Source: an uncultured Collinsella sp.
GTDB lineage: Bacteria > Actinomycetota > Coriobacteriia > Coriobacteriales > Coriobacteriaceae
Reading direction: 5' to 3'
Assembly: GCA_958446785.1 (NCBI GenBank)
Contig: CAUCXP010000112.1
Location: forward strand, 1 to 5,669
DNA: 5,669 nt
The position numbers and the translations under genes were made by a program. The notes below the pieces were generated by a model. It worked only from the letters and a program-made list of their open reading frames with translations. It had not been told where the DNA came from and made no database searches. Positions within the stretch are counted from its first letter, which is position 1, and each line of letters opens with the position of its first letter. Of the stretch, positions 1 through 5,652 are shown in pieces.

Positions 1-208
1 AGCTACGAACGGGGGCGTTTCTGGTCTGCGGAATGTTTTCAGGGGTTAGCCCGTACGGCCTTCTACCGTCACGTGGCATTCAGGGGATCTGGGGTGGACG
101 GCGGCTTGGCTACGAGCTGGAGCTGAGAATCTGAATGGATGGGTGCCGTTGCTGGGAGCGCGAGCTTTACTGGCGATGATCACTTTGGGACTGGGATTTC
201 CGCCTGCT
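1..208. other. Unassigned left-edge region with no supported gene
   Basis: I find no recognisable gene here. On the plus strand, frame 1 is open from the window edge to TGA at 124-126 and again to TAG at 208-210, and frame 3 is open to TGA at 132-134. None of these short translations resembles a family I know, and none has a ribosome binding site. A GTG-initiated plus-strand frame (143-334) runs straight through the terminator stem at 209-247 into the acetate kinase gene, which argues against it. The stretch may be the degraded or true 3' end of a plus-strand gene converging on the terminator, or plain intergenic DNA. Confidence 0.5.
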
Positions 209-247
209 AGCAAAAAGGCCTCCGGAGCTGTTGCTCTGGAGGCCTTT
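209..247 (-). terminator. Strong intrinsic terminator after the downstream acetate kinase copy
   Basis: Read on the minus strand, the arm AAAGGCCTCCAGAGC is followed by loop AACA and arm GCTCCGGAGGCCTTT, giving a 15-bp stem with one mismatch. A run of five T (complement of 212-216) follows. It lies 22 bases beyond the stop codon of the 270-1448 gene. On the plus strand the stem is followed by TTTCGTTT, so it may also stop transcription arriving from the left. Confidence 0.9.
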
Positions 248-269
248 CGTTTACTTGCAAATACGCGCG

Positions 270-1448
270 TTAGTTGTTCTTGGTCAGGCGCTCGACGTCG
301 TGGGCGATCATGTATTCCTCGTCAGTGGGGATAACCATGACCGTGACGGCGGAACCGGCGGCGCTGATGACCTGCGGGCCGTTGCCCACGGCCTCGCGGT
401 TCTTGTTGTTGTCGATGCGTACGCCCAGCCACTCAAAGCAGTCGCAGAAGGCCTTGCGGATCGACCAGTCGTTCTCGCCGATGCCGGCGGTAAAGGTGAT
501 GGTGTCCACGCCCGCCATGGAAGCGATCATGGAGCCGGCCTGCTGCATGGCCTTGTAGGCGAACATATCGAAGGCGAGCAGGCAGCGCTCGTCGCCCTCG
601 GAGGCGCGTGTACGGATGTCGCGGGCGTCGTTGGAGATGCCCGAGATGGCAAGCAGACCAGACTGCTTGTTCATCATGTCATCGACTTCCTGATAGCTGT
701 AGCCGCCCTCGCGCTGCAGGTAGCATACGGTAGCCGGGTCAATGGAACCGCAGCGGGTACCCATCATCAGACCGTCAAGCGGCGTGAGGCCCATCGTGGT
801 GTCGCGGCACACGCCGTCCTCAATGGCGGCAAGCGAAGCGCCGTTGCCCAGATGGCACGAAAGCAGACGGTGGCAGCGCGAGCCCAGGATCTCCTTGGCC
901 ATCATCCACTCGTAGCGGTGGCTCGTGCCGTGGGCGCCGTACTTGCGCACGTGGTACTTGTCGCACACGTCCTTGGGCAGCGCGTAGGTATAGGCGACCT
1001 CGGGCATGGTCATGTGGAACGAGGTATCGAAGACGGCGACGTTGGGCAGCTCCGGATACTTCTCGCGGCAATACTCGATTGCTGCGGCCTCGCCGTAATT
1101 GTGCAGCGGGGCGAGCGGGGCCACCTCAAGAATCTTGGCCATAACCTCGTCGTCGACAACTGCGGAATCATCGAAGTGCCAGCCGCCCTGAACGATACGA
1201 TGGCCAATGCCATCAATCGTAAAGTCGGTCTTCTCGAGTTCCTAGAGCACACGTGCGATAGCCGAACGGTGATCCGGGAAGGGAACCTCCTCGGTTTGCT
1301 TGGCGCCACCGTTCTCGGAGTGGCCAAAGATGCCCATGTCCGAACCGATACGTTCGCAGTTGCCCTTGGCGAAAACCTCGCGGGTATCGGTATCCAAAAG
1401 CTGATATTTAAGGCTTGAGCTGCCGGCGTTGACAACAAGTACGTTCAT
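270..1448 (-). pseudogene. ackA: Acetate kinase paralog interrupted by one in-frame TAG
   Basis: The frame from ATG (1446-1448) to TAA (270-272) is 393 codons, the same length as the intact copy upstream. It encodes an acetate kinase (acetyl phosphate + ADP to acetate + ATP, cytoplasmic, end of the Pta-AckA fermentation route). The single defect is TAG at 1242-1244, codon 69, where the other copy has AAG (Lys). Apart from it the frame is open and shows the family hallmarks: N7 in NAGSSSLK, GHRIVQGG with its catalytic Arg, FDTSFH with its Asp, GAHGTS, the canonical HLGNGAS phosphate-binding motif, GTRCGSIDP, FTAGIGE and PTDEE near the C-terminus. By hand it is about 60% identical to its neighbour. 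Termination at codon 69 leaves a 68-residue fragment. Restart at Met103 (ATG at 1140-1142) would give 290 residues lacking N7 and the GHR Arg, so no active enzyme is expected without readthrough. A sequencing error, a recent nonsense mutation, or a suppressed amber codon would all fit. Confidence 0.88.
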
Positions 1449-1452
1449 GAGA

Positions 1453-1459
1453 CTCCTTT
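1453..1459 (-). promoter_or_regulatory. Ribosome binding site of the interrupted ackA copy
   Basis: On the minus strand AAAGGAG ends four bases before the ATG at 1446-1448. It fixes that start and shows that the broken gene still has an intact initiation region. Confidence 0.8.
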
Positions 1460-1503
1460 GCAGTGCAATACGGTCGACGCAGGCCCCTTAAGGCGGCCGC
1501 ATT

Positions 1504-1531
1504 TTAATAAAAAGTTATCACAACTTGATAA
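1504..1531 (-). promoter_or_regulatory. Possible promoter with an overlapping operator-like inverted repeat
   Basis: An AT-rich patch in otherwise GC-rich DNA lies 56-83 bases upstream of the interrupted ackA copy. It contains a perfect inverted repeat, TTATCA-CAACT-TGATAA (1515-1531). On the minus strand TTATCA (1526-1531) could serve as a -35 box and TATTAA (1504-1509) as a -10 box, 16 bases apart, each matching the consensus at four of six positions. A second small palindrome, ATAGCTAT (1532-1539), adjoins. The repeat could bind a dimeric repressor or activator. I cannot name one; the half-sites are not a good match to Rex or CRP sites. Confidence 0.35.
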
Positions 1532-1560
1532 ATAGCTATCAGTCATATCGCCCAACGAGC

Positions 1561-1610
1561 GCAAAAGAGGGGTCGAACGGCGCTCGGTCGTCCAGCCCCT
1601 CCCCTCTTGC
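1561..1610 (-). terminator. Probable terminator between the two acetate kinase genes
   Basis: Three bases beyond the stop of the 1613-2791 gene, on the minus strand, AAGAGGGG (1601-1608) pairs perfectly with CCCCTCTT (1565-1572). The 28-base loop can itself fold. TTTTGC covers the end of the stem, a short T run. The long loop and short T tract make it weaker than the 209-247 terminator, but position and stem support partial or full termination between the two copies. Confidence 0.6.
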
Positions 1611-1612
1611 AA

Positions 1613-2791
1613 TTACTTGCCGTTGACGATGCGCTCGACGTCAGAAGCGATCATGAACTCCTCGTCCGTGGGGATGACGAAGACCTTGACCTTGGAATCC
1701 TTGGCAGACAGGCACCAAGCGCCGTCACCACGCAGGGCGTTGCGGGCATGATCCATCTTGACGCCCATAAAGGCCAGACGGTCGGCAACGCCGGCACGAA
1801 CGGCCGGAGCGTGTTCACCGATGCCAGCGGTGAAGACCAGCGTGTCCATGCCGCACATGGAAGTAGCCATCTCGGCAGCCTTGGCGGCAATCTTGTAGAC
1901 AAACATGTCGAAGGCGAGCTGAGCATCGGGGTCACCAGCGGCGGCGAGCTCCTCGACGTTGCGGCAGTCGTTGGTCTTGCCGCCGGTCACAGCCAAAAGG
2001 CCGGACTTCTTGTTCATCATCTCGTCGACCTCGTCGAAGGTGTAGCCGCCCTCGCGCTGCAGGTAGCACACGGTAGCCGGGTCGATGGAGCCGCAGCGGG
2101 TGCCCATCATGACACCGTCGAGCGGCGTCAAGCCCATGGTGGTGTCCATGCACTTGCCGTCCTCGATGGCGCACAGGGAAGCGCCGGAACCGATGTGGCA
2201 CACGACGACCTTGCGGGCCTCGCCGTTGGTCATCTCGGCAACCTTCTTGGAGATGTAGCGGTAGCTGGTGCCGTGGGCGCCGTACTTACGGATGTGCAGC
2301 TTGTCGCAGACGTCCTTGGGCAAGGCGTAAGTCTTGGCGACCTCGGGCATGTTGAAGTGGAAAGCGGTGTCGTAGACCGTAACGTTGGGCAGGTTGGGAT
2401 ACTGCTCGAGGCAGTACTCGATAACGTTGGCCTCGGGGTTGTTGTGCAACGGAGCAAGCGGAGCGACCTCGCGGATCTTGGCAAGGACATCCTCGTCGAC
2501 GAGGGAGGAATCGCCAAAGTACCAACCGCCCTGAACGATACGGTGGCCGATGCCCTCGATCTTGACGCCGTTGGCCTCGAGGTCCTTCAGGACGACCTCG
2601 ATGGCGACCTTGTGGTCGGGGAACTCAATGTTCTCGGTCACCTTCTTGGAGCCGTTGGCAGCGTGGGTGAAGGTACCGCCGGTAAAGCAGACGCGCTCGC
2701 AGGAGCCCTTTGCGGACACCTTGTGGGACTTGGTATCGATGACCTGATACTTAAGGGTCGAAGATCCTGCGTTGACGACCAGAACGTTCAT
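1613..2791 (-). CDS. ackA: Acetate kinase, intact copy
   Basis: This is a 392-residue protein of normal family length (about 400). It interconverts acetyl phosphate + ADP and acetate + ATP in the cytoplasm, normally working with phosphotransacetylase, which is not in this window. Visible family features in order are: N7 within NAGSSTLK (ATP/phosphate signature), R84 in GIGHRIVQGG, D141 in YDTAFH, H173 in GAHGTS, H199-IGSGAS (phosphate signature), R232 in GTRCGSIDP, FTAGIGEH at 320-327, and E377/E378 in PTDEE. The ATG at 2789-2791 is preceded by GGGAG four bases upstream. One oddity is Ser202, in a motif usually written HLGNG; the broken paralog downstream keeps Asn. GC content is high (62% and 72% in two 60-base lines counted). 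The gene lies 120 bases after the MFS stop and ends at its own terminator, so it is probably transcribed separately from the second copy. Propionate kinase is a related alternative, but the sequence reads as AckA. Confidence 0.95.
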   Translation of the reverse strand: MNVLVVNAGSSTLKYQVIDTKSHKVSAKGSCERVCFTGGTFTHAANGSKKVTENIEFPDHKVAIEVVLKDLEANGVKIEGIGHRIVQGGWYFGDSSLVDEDVLAKIREVAPLAPLHNNPEANVIEYCLEQYPNLPNVTVYDTAFHFNMPEVAKTYALPKDVCDKLHIRKYGAHGTSYRYISKKVAEMTNGEARKVVVCHIGSGASLCAIEDGKCMDTTMGLTPLDGVMMGTRCGSIDPATVCYLQREGGYTFDEVDEMMNKKSGLLAVTGGKTNDCRNVEELAAAGDPDAQLAFDMFVYKIAAKAAEMATSMCGMDTLVFTAGIGEHAPAVRAGVADRLAFMGVKMDHARNALRGDGAWCLSAKDSKVKVFVIPTDEEFMIASDVERIVNGK

Positions 2792-2795
2792 GTGT

Positions 2796-2825
2796 CTCCC
2801 TACTAACAGGCGGTGTGGCGCCGCC
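2796..2825 (-). promoter_or_regulatory. 5' leader hairpin and ribosome binding site of the intact ackA
   Basis: On the minus strand GGCGG (2821-2825) and CCGCC (2809-2813) form a 5-bp hairpin with a 7-base loop. It sits eight bases ahead of the Shine-Dalgarno sequence GGGAG (2796-2800), which is four bases before the ATG. The hairpin is GC-only and close enough to influence access to the ribosome site, but it may be incidental. I find no convincing -35/-10 pair for this gene. Confidence 0.4.
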
Positions 2826-2844
2826 AGGTTACATACGCTTCAAT

Positions 2845-2878
2845 AATAAACCCAAACGCCCTCGCGCTCGGGTTTATT
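2845..2878 (-). terminator. Possible terminator of the MFS gene
   Basis: AATAAACCC (2845-2853) and GGGTTTATT (2870-2878) are a perfect 9-bp inverted repeat around a 16-base loop, lying 33 bases beyond the MFS stop. On the minus strand the stem runs into TTTATTATTG, which is T-rich but not a clean T run. A weak terminator is the likeliest reading; a regulatory site for the following ackA is possible. Confidence 0.5.
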
Positions 2879-2911
2879 GCGTTGATATATAAGTTATCGG
2901 TGCCCAAATAC

Positions 2912-4072
2912 TCATGGCCTTTGACTTGTAAGACGAAATAGCGCGGGGACATACACCAGGGAAGAAATCCCGAGCGCAACAAGCAATACGACTCGAATGC
3001 CCGCAACGCTACTCAGCACAGAGTTAAGCAGATAGAAAAGAACAGCACCCACCGCCACCATCTGGCTTTGAACCGAAATCAGTGAACAGCGCATCGATGA
3101 ATCGGCAGCATTTTGGAAAACTGAGTATTTGATTGGGGCAAACAACGAGTACGCAACCGTCTGCAGCACATAGAACACGGGCAGCAAATTAGCCGGAGTA
3201 AGGGGGATCAAAAACAAAGCTGTCAATACTAAGCGAATGATGCCGCAAACACGCGCAAAACGGCTCTTGTCGACATGAGCAATCACACTGGGCACAATAA
3301 GCCCCATGGAGGCTGAGGCAAGGAGCTGGACCGCAATGATCACACCCGAAGCGACGGCATTCATTCCGCGACCCGCAAGCAACAGTGAGAAAAAGTCTTC
3401 CAGGGCGACAAAAGCAAATGCCTGAGAACAGTCCATGATGAACGCTGAACGAAGAATTCCGTTACACGCAATAGCGGCACCGATCATCTTCGGGCTAATT
3501 CCACGCTCAGGTGTCCCCGCAGTGCCCCCTCTTCGCATCTCAGGAATGCAGACAACGACAACCAACGTCAACACCATGGCGATGATATCTGCCGAAAGAC
3601 CGATGAGATATGCACCGACAGACGAAATGAAACCGCCCACGCAAGCGGAGATGGCATAAGAGGCATAGAAAACAAATCGCTCAACGACATTAAGTCTTAC
3701 GAGCTGGTCCCGAGAGACGCTGTCAATGTAAATCGCTTCTATGGATCCGCTCAGACATGCAACGGCAAAACCTTTGAGAGCGAACGCACCGATTAAAAGT
3801 AGAGGGGAACGGACGAGAAGCAGGGCGGCGTAGTATCCAAGCATCCCCACGACGCCAACGAGACCGCTTGTCTTTCGTCCAAACCTATCAGCAATATAGC
3901 CAGTGGGAACTTCGAGGATGAACTTACTCACTTGATATGCAATCATCATGCTAGAAATCGCCACCATCGAGAATCCGACGAATTCAAGGTAAACCGTCAG
4001 AAAATACAAAATAGTGCTGAAGTTCGACAGAAAAACGAACGTCATATAAAGCAAAACCGTACGGTTTTTCAT
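2912..4072 (-). CDS. MFS transporter, probable drug or metabolite exporter
   Basis: The product is a 386-residue membrane protein of the major facilitator superfamily with about twelve hydrophobic segments. Estimated positions are near 5-25, 37-57, 69-88, 91-110, 131-156, 159-176, 211-233, 240-264, 275-291, 295-314, 335-357 and 359-379, with a basic central loop around 178-200. The MFS motif A, GYIADRFGRK, follows helix 2 at residues 58-67 with its key Asp and Arg residues. SGSIEAIYIDS after helix 4 resembles the SGxxEAxxxD pattern seen in many uncharacterised exporters. The ATG at 4070-4072 is chosen because GGAGG lies seven bases upstream; an in-frame TTG eight codons earlier has no such site. 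The gene follows a LysR regulator on the same strand, so that regulator probably controls it. GC is about 50%, clearly below the flanking ackA genes, which suggests acquisition. The substrate cannot be read from sequence. Confidence 0.88.
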   Translation of the reverse strand: MKNRTVLLYMTFVFLSNFSTILYFLTVYLEFVGFSMVAISSMMIAYQVSKFILEVPTGYIADRFGRKTSGLVGVVGMLGYYAALLLVRSPLLLIGAFALKGFAVACLSGSIEAIYIDSVSRDQLVRLNVVERFVFYASYAISACVGGFISSVGAYLIGLSADIIAMVLTLVVVVCIPEMRRGGTAGTPERGISPKMIGAAIACNGILRSAFIMDCSQAFAFVALEDFFSLLLAGRGMNAVASGVIIAVQLLASASMGLIVPSVIAHVDKSRFARVCGIIRLVLTALFLIPLTPANLLPVFYVLQTVAYSLFAPIKYSVFQNAADSSMRCSLISVQSQMVAVGAVLFYLLNSVLSSVAGIRVVLLVALGISSLVYVPALFRLTSQRP

Positions 4073-4079
4073 GCTCCGC

Positions 4080-4084
4080 CCTCC
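4080..4084 (-). promoter_or_regulatory. Ribosome binding site that decides the MFS start
   Basis: GGAGG on the minus strand is followed by a seven-base spacer and then the ATG at 4070-4072. It lies inside the alternative reading frame that would begin at TTG 4094-4096, so translation from that TTG would run over this site. The shorter protein is therefore preferred. Confidence 0.75.
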
Positions 4085-4130
4085 AAGAGTCAGCAATCTA
4101 AATCGAAATCTTGGAAAAGCATGAGGGCAA

Positions 4131-4193
4131 AGCTGTCAGCTATGTGTTGCAAGGCGTCAACATTCACTTGACGACACGAGGCCAAATGGCCTC
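4131..4193. promoter_or_regulatory. Cluster of three small inverted repeats between LysR and MFS genes
   Basis: The 119-base gap between the two genes carries three perfect inverted repeats. They are AGCTG-T-CAGCT (4131-4141), CGTCAA-N7-TTGACG (4155-4173) and GAGGCCA-AA-TGGCCTC (4178-4193), the last overlapping the LysR stop codon. None is followed by a T run on the minus strand, so they are poor intrinsic terminators. They may be attenuating hairpins in a shared transcript or binding sites for the LysR protein. I see no convincing promoter for the MFS gene here. Confidence 0.4.
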
Positions 4194-5082
4194 ACGAAGC
4201 GAGATGACGCAATAGGTGAAGAAATACCGTCTGGTGTCGATCGGTCCAGGCATTTTGTCGATAGCAAAAGTAGATGGGCAAGGCTACGTCATGTGAGGCT
4301 TCAATGGAGCACTCACTCACTTCTGACCCATCCGATGCGAGAGAGGACCCAGACAAACTCAATATCAATCCCCCGCCTTGAAGAAACTCAGTCTGAGCCC
4401 TGCTTCCGTATTCAACATCACGGAAGCGAAAATTGACGAGCTGGGCTTCAGGGCATTGGTTAATCGCATTGAGACAGGGTGACAAATTAATGGGAACAGC
4501 AAGCCTGCCGCCCAGTAACTCACGAATGGTCATTGCACCCACAGATTGATGACCCGCTGGGCACGAAAGAACCTTGAGCTCCTTTTCACCCAAGTATTTC
4601 GAAGAAAGGACACTGTCCCGTGGTTCCTCAAACGAGATAGCCGCGTCCGAAATTCCAAGTATAAGTGATTCAAAGCATGTTGCCGTTGGCTGATGCCACA
4701 CATCAAGATGAATCTGAGGGTGCGAGCTTTCAAACGAGTCGTACCAATTTTCGGAAAAAAGGCGCCCCCGCCCGTGAAGACAGGGGGCGTAAAGACGGAA
4801 ATGGCCGTCGGGCGAAACGCCGCCGTTCCCCGATTGAGCGTACTTTTTGAGATCGTCGACTTGCGCCAGGATCACGCGTGCACGACGCGCAAATTCTCTA
4901 CCGGCCGGAGACAAAACAGCCTCCCCCGCCGATCGGTCGAGCAAAACAATCTGATACTCAGATTCCAACTTTTTGATTGCCGACGAAACAGCCTGCGGGC
5001 TCACATGAACGGCGCGAGCTGCTTTGCGCACGCCGCCATAGTTCGCTACCGCTTGAAGGTATTCGAGTTGAGAAAGCTGCAT
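4192..5082 (-). CDS. LysR-type transcriptional regulator
   Basis: The 296-residue protein has the usual LysR length and layout. An N-terminal winged helix-turn-helix spans about residues 1-60, with the recognition region around VSPQAVSSAIKKLE and the typical LSPAGREF stretch after it. A linker helix follows to about residue 85, and an effector-binding domain covers about 91-290. The ATG at 5080-5082 has GGAG six bases upstream. The gene starts 41 bases after the HIT stop without an obvious terminator between, so it may be read through from HIT, or have a promoter inside HIT that I cannot see. The MFS gene lies 119 bases downstream on the same strand and is the likely target, although LysR genes are more often divergent from what they control. 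GC is 45-48% in the lines counted, matching the MFS gene and not the HIT gene. The inducing ligand is unknown. Confidence 0.92.
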   Translation of the reverse strand: MQLSQLEYLQAVANYGGVRKAARAVHVSPQAVSSAIKKLESEYQIVLLDRSAGEAVLSPAGREFARRARVILAQVDDLKKYAQSGNGGVSPDGHFRLYAPCLHGRGRLFSENWYDSFESSHPQIHLDVWHQPTATCFESLILGISDAAISFEEPRDSVLSSKYLGEKELKVLSCPAGHQSVGAMTIRELLGGRLAVPINLSPCLNAINQCPEAQLVNFRFRDVEYGSRAQTEFLQGGGLILSLSGSSLASDGSEVSECSIEASHDVALPIYFCYRQNAWTDRHQTVFLHLLRHLAS

Positions 5083-5123
5083 AGATTACTCCAAAGGCAG
5101 CCAAGTCGACGGACTACGCGCCC

Positions 5124-5459
5124 TCAGATGAGGTTCTCGCCCAGGTTCATGCCACCGAGAACGTGCATGTGGAAGTGCATGACGGTCTGGCCAGCGTTGA
5201 CGCCCTTGTTGGAGATGACGCGGAAACCGTCCTCCAAGCCCTTGGCCTTAGCGACCTCTTGGATGGCGTGAGCCATGGCGCCCATGGTCTCGGCCGGTAC
5301 GTTGTCGGCGATGTCGCTGTAGTGCTTCTTGGGGATCACGAGCGTGTGGACCGGCGCCTGGGGATTGAGGTCGTCGAACGCGATGACCTGGTCGTCCTCA
5401 TAGACAACGGTCGAGGGGATCTCGTGGTTGGCAATTTTGCAGAAGATGCAATCGCACAT
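5124..5459 (-). CDS. HIT-family (histidine triad, HINT-like) nucleotide-binding protein
   Basis: The 111-residue protein matches the length of bacterial HINT proteins, dimeric cytoplasmic purine nucleoside phosphoramidases that hydrolyse AMP-linked substrates. The catalytic triad is visible as HFHMHVLGG, with H95, H97 and H99. The N-terminus MCDCIFCKI carries C4 and C7, a pair found in zinc-binding members, and NPQAPVHTLVIPKKH at 32-46 is the usual nucleotide-pocket segment. The ATG at 5457-5459 is preferred because AAAGGA sits seven bases upstream; an in-frame GTG six codons earlier overlaps that ribosome site. The gene is GC-rich (63% in one line), so it looks native. It has its own -10 box upstream and may transcribe into the LysR gene 41 bases downstream. 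Confidence 0.95.
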   Translation of the reverse strand: MCDCIFCKIANHEIPSTVVYEDDQVIAFDDLNPQAPVHTLVIPKKHYSDIADNVPAETMGAMAHAIQEVAKAKGLEDGFRVISNKGVNAGQTVMHFHMHVLGGMNLGENLI

Positions 5460-5466
5460 GGTTGGT

Positions 5467-5500
5467 TCCTTTCTCACAGACCAAGGTAATTATATTTGGT
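5467..5500 (-). promoter_or_regulatory. HIT promoter -10 box, flanking inverted repeat and ribosome site
   Basis: On the minus strand a perfect TATAAT (5489-5494) lies 29 bases before the HIT ATG, with the ribosome site AAAGGA at 5467-5472. The region about 17 bases further upstream (TCGTTC, 5512-5517) is a poor -35 match. ACCAA (5480-5484) and TTGGT (5496-5500) form an inverted repeat that brackets the -10 box, a placement suited to an operator, though five-base arms can arise by chance. Confidence 0.55.
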
Positions 5501-5508
5501 CGGGATGG

Positions 5509-5567
5509 TTAGAACGAGAGGTTGTCGTCGGTGTTGGCGGCTTCGCCGTCGGCCCTTGATTGGCAAC
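5509..5567 (-). other. Possible 3' remnant of an upstream minus-strand gene
   Basis: One minus-strand frame ends in DGEAANTDDNLSF at a TAA (5509-5511), 49 bases before the HIT start. Its acidic, polar composition and GC-rich third positions look like a real protein tail. The same frame is closed by a TGA at about 5570-5572, within the edge of the repeat element, so at most 19 codons remain. It could be the tail of a gene cut by the repeat, or chance. I do not recognise a family. Confidence 0.25.
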
Positions 5568-5612
5568 TTCATCCGAACACTTCCCACATTCATCCGCACA
5601 TGTGCGGGTGAA
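5568..5612. repeat. Three copies of a 12-base motif TTCAYCCGMACA
   Basis: TTCATCCGAACA (5568-5579) recurs as TTCATCCGCACA (5589-5600), exactly 21 bases on, or about two helical turns. A third copy, TTCACCCGCACA, lies on the opposite strand at 5601-5612, abutting the second. The second and third copies form the core of the 40-bp palindrome. Confidence 0.75.
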
Positions 5613-5620
5613 TGTGGGAA
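5581..5620. repeat. 40-bp near-perfect palindrome upstream of the HIT gene
   Basis: The left arm TTCCCACATTCATCCGCACA and the reverse complement of the right arm differ at one base of 20 (T versus C at arm position 12), with no spacer at the centre (CACATGTG). It would form a long hairpin in RNA or a cruciform in DNA. No T run follows on either strand, so it is not a standard intrinsic terminator. A repetitive extragenic palindrome, a non-autonomous mobile element end, or a regulator site are the alternatives. Confidence 0.85.
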
Positions 5621-5633
5621 TCCGATACCCTGA

Positions 5634-5652
5634 GGGCCGGACCGGCCGGCCC
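5634..5652. repeat. GC-only inverted repeat at the right edge
   Basis: GGGCCGG (5634-5640) and CCGGCCC (5646-5652) form a 7-bp stem with the five-base loop ACCGG, 13 bases beyond the 40-bp palindrome. There is no T run on either side. It may be part of the same repeat element, or a hairpin at the end of a gene beyond the window. Confidence 0.5.

Noticed and set aside
270..1142. Independent 290-residue minus-strand gene starting at Met103 of the broken ackA
   Set aside because: It has no properly spaced ribosome site and lacks the N-terminal nucleotide/acetate residues; it is the 3' part of the interrupted gene.
1242..1244. TAG as a pyrrolysine codon
   Set aside because: The aligned residue in the paralog is a plain Lys, acetate kinases are not known pyrrolysine proteins, and nothing in the window suggests pyrrolysine machinery.
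231..1418. Long plus-strand open frame of 395 codons opposite the broken ackA
   Set aside because: It is the antisense shadow of the acetate kinase frame; its Val/Ala/Gly/His-rich translation has no family features and it crosses the terminator stem.
1607..2806. Long plus-strand open frame of 399 codons opposite the intact ackA
   Set aside because: It is the antisense shadow of a high-GC gene, with a low-complexity Val/Gly/Asp/Leu translation; the minus-strand frame shows every acetate kinase motif.
4693..5271. Plus-strand open frame of 192 codons across LysR and HIT
   Set aside because: It overlaps two well-supported minus-strand genes, spans their intergenic gap, and has no recognisable domain.
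5581..5620. CRISPR repeat
   Set aside because: Only one full copy is present, without spacers or cas genes; the nearby partial copy is too close for a spacer array.
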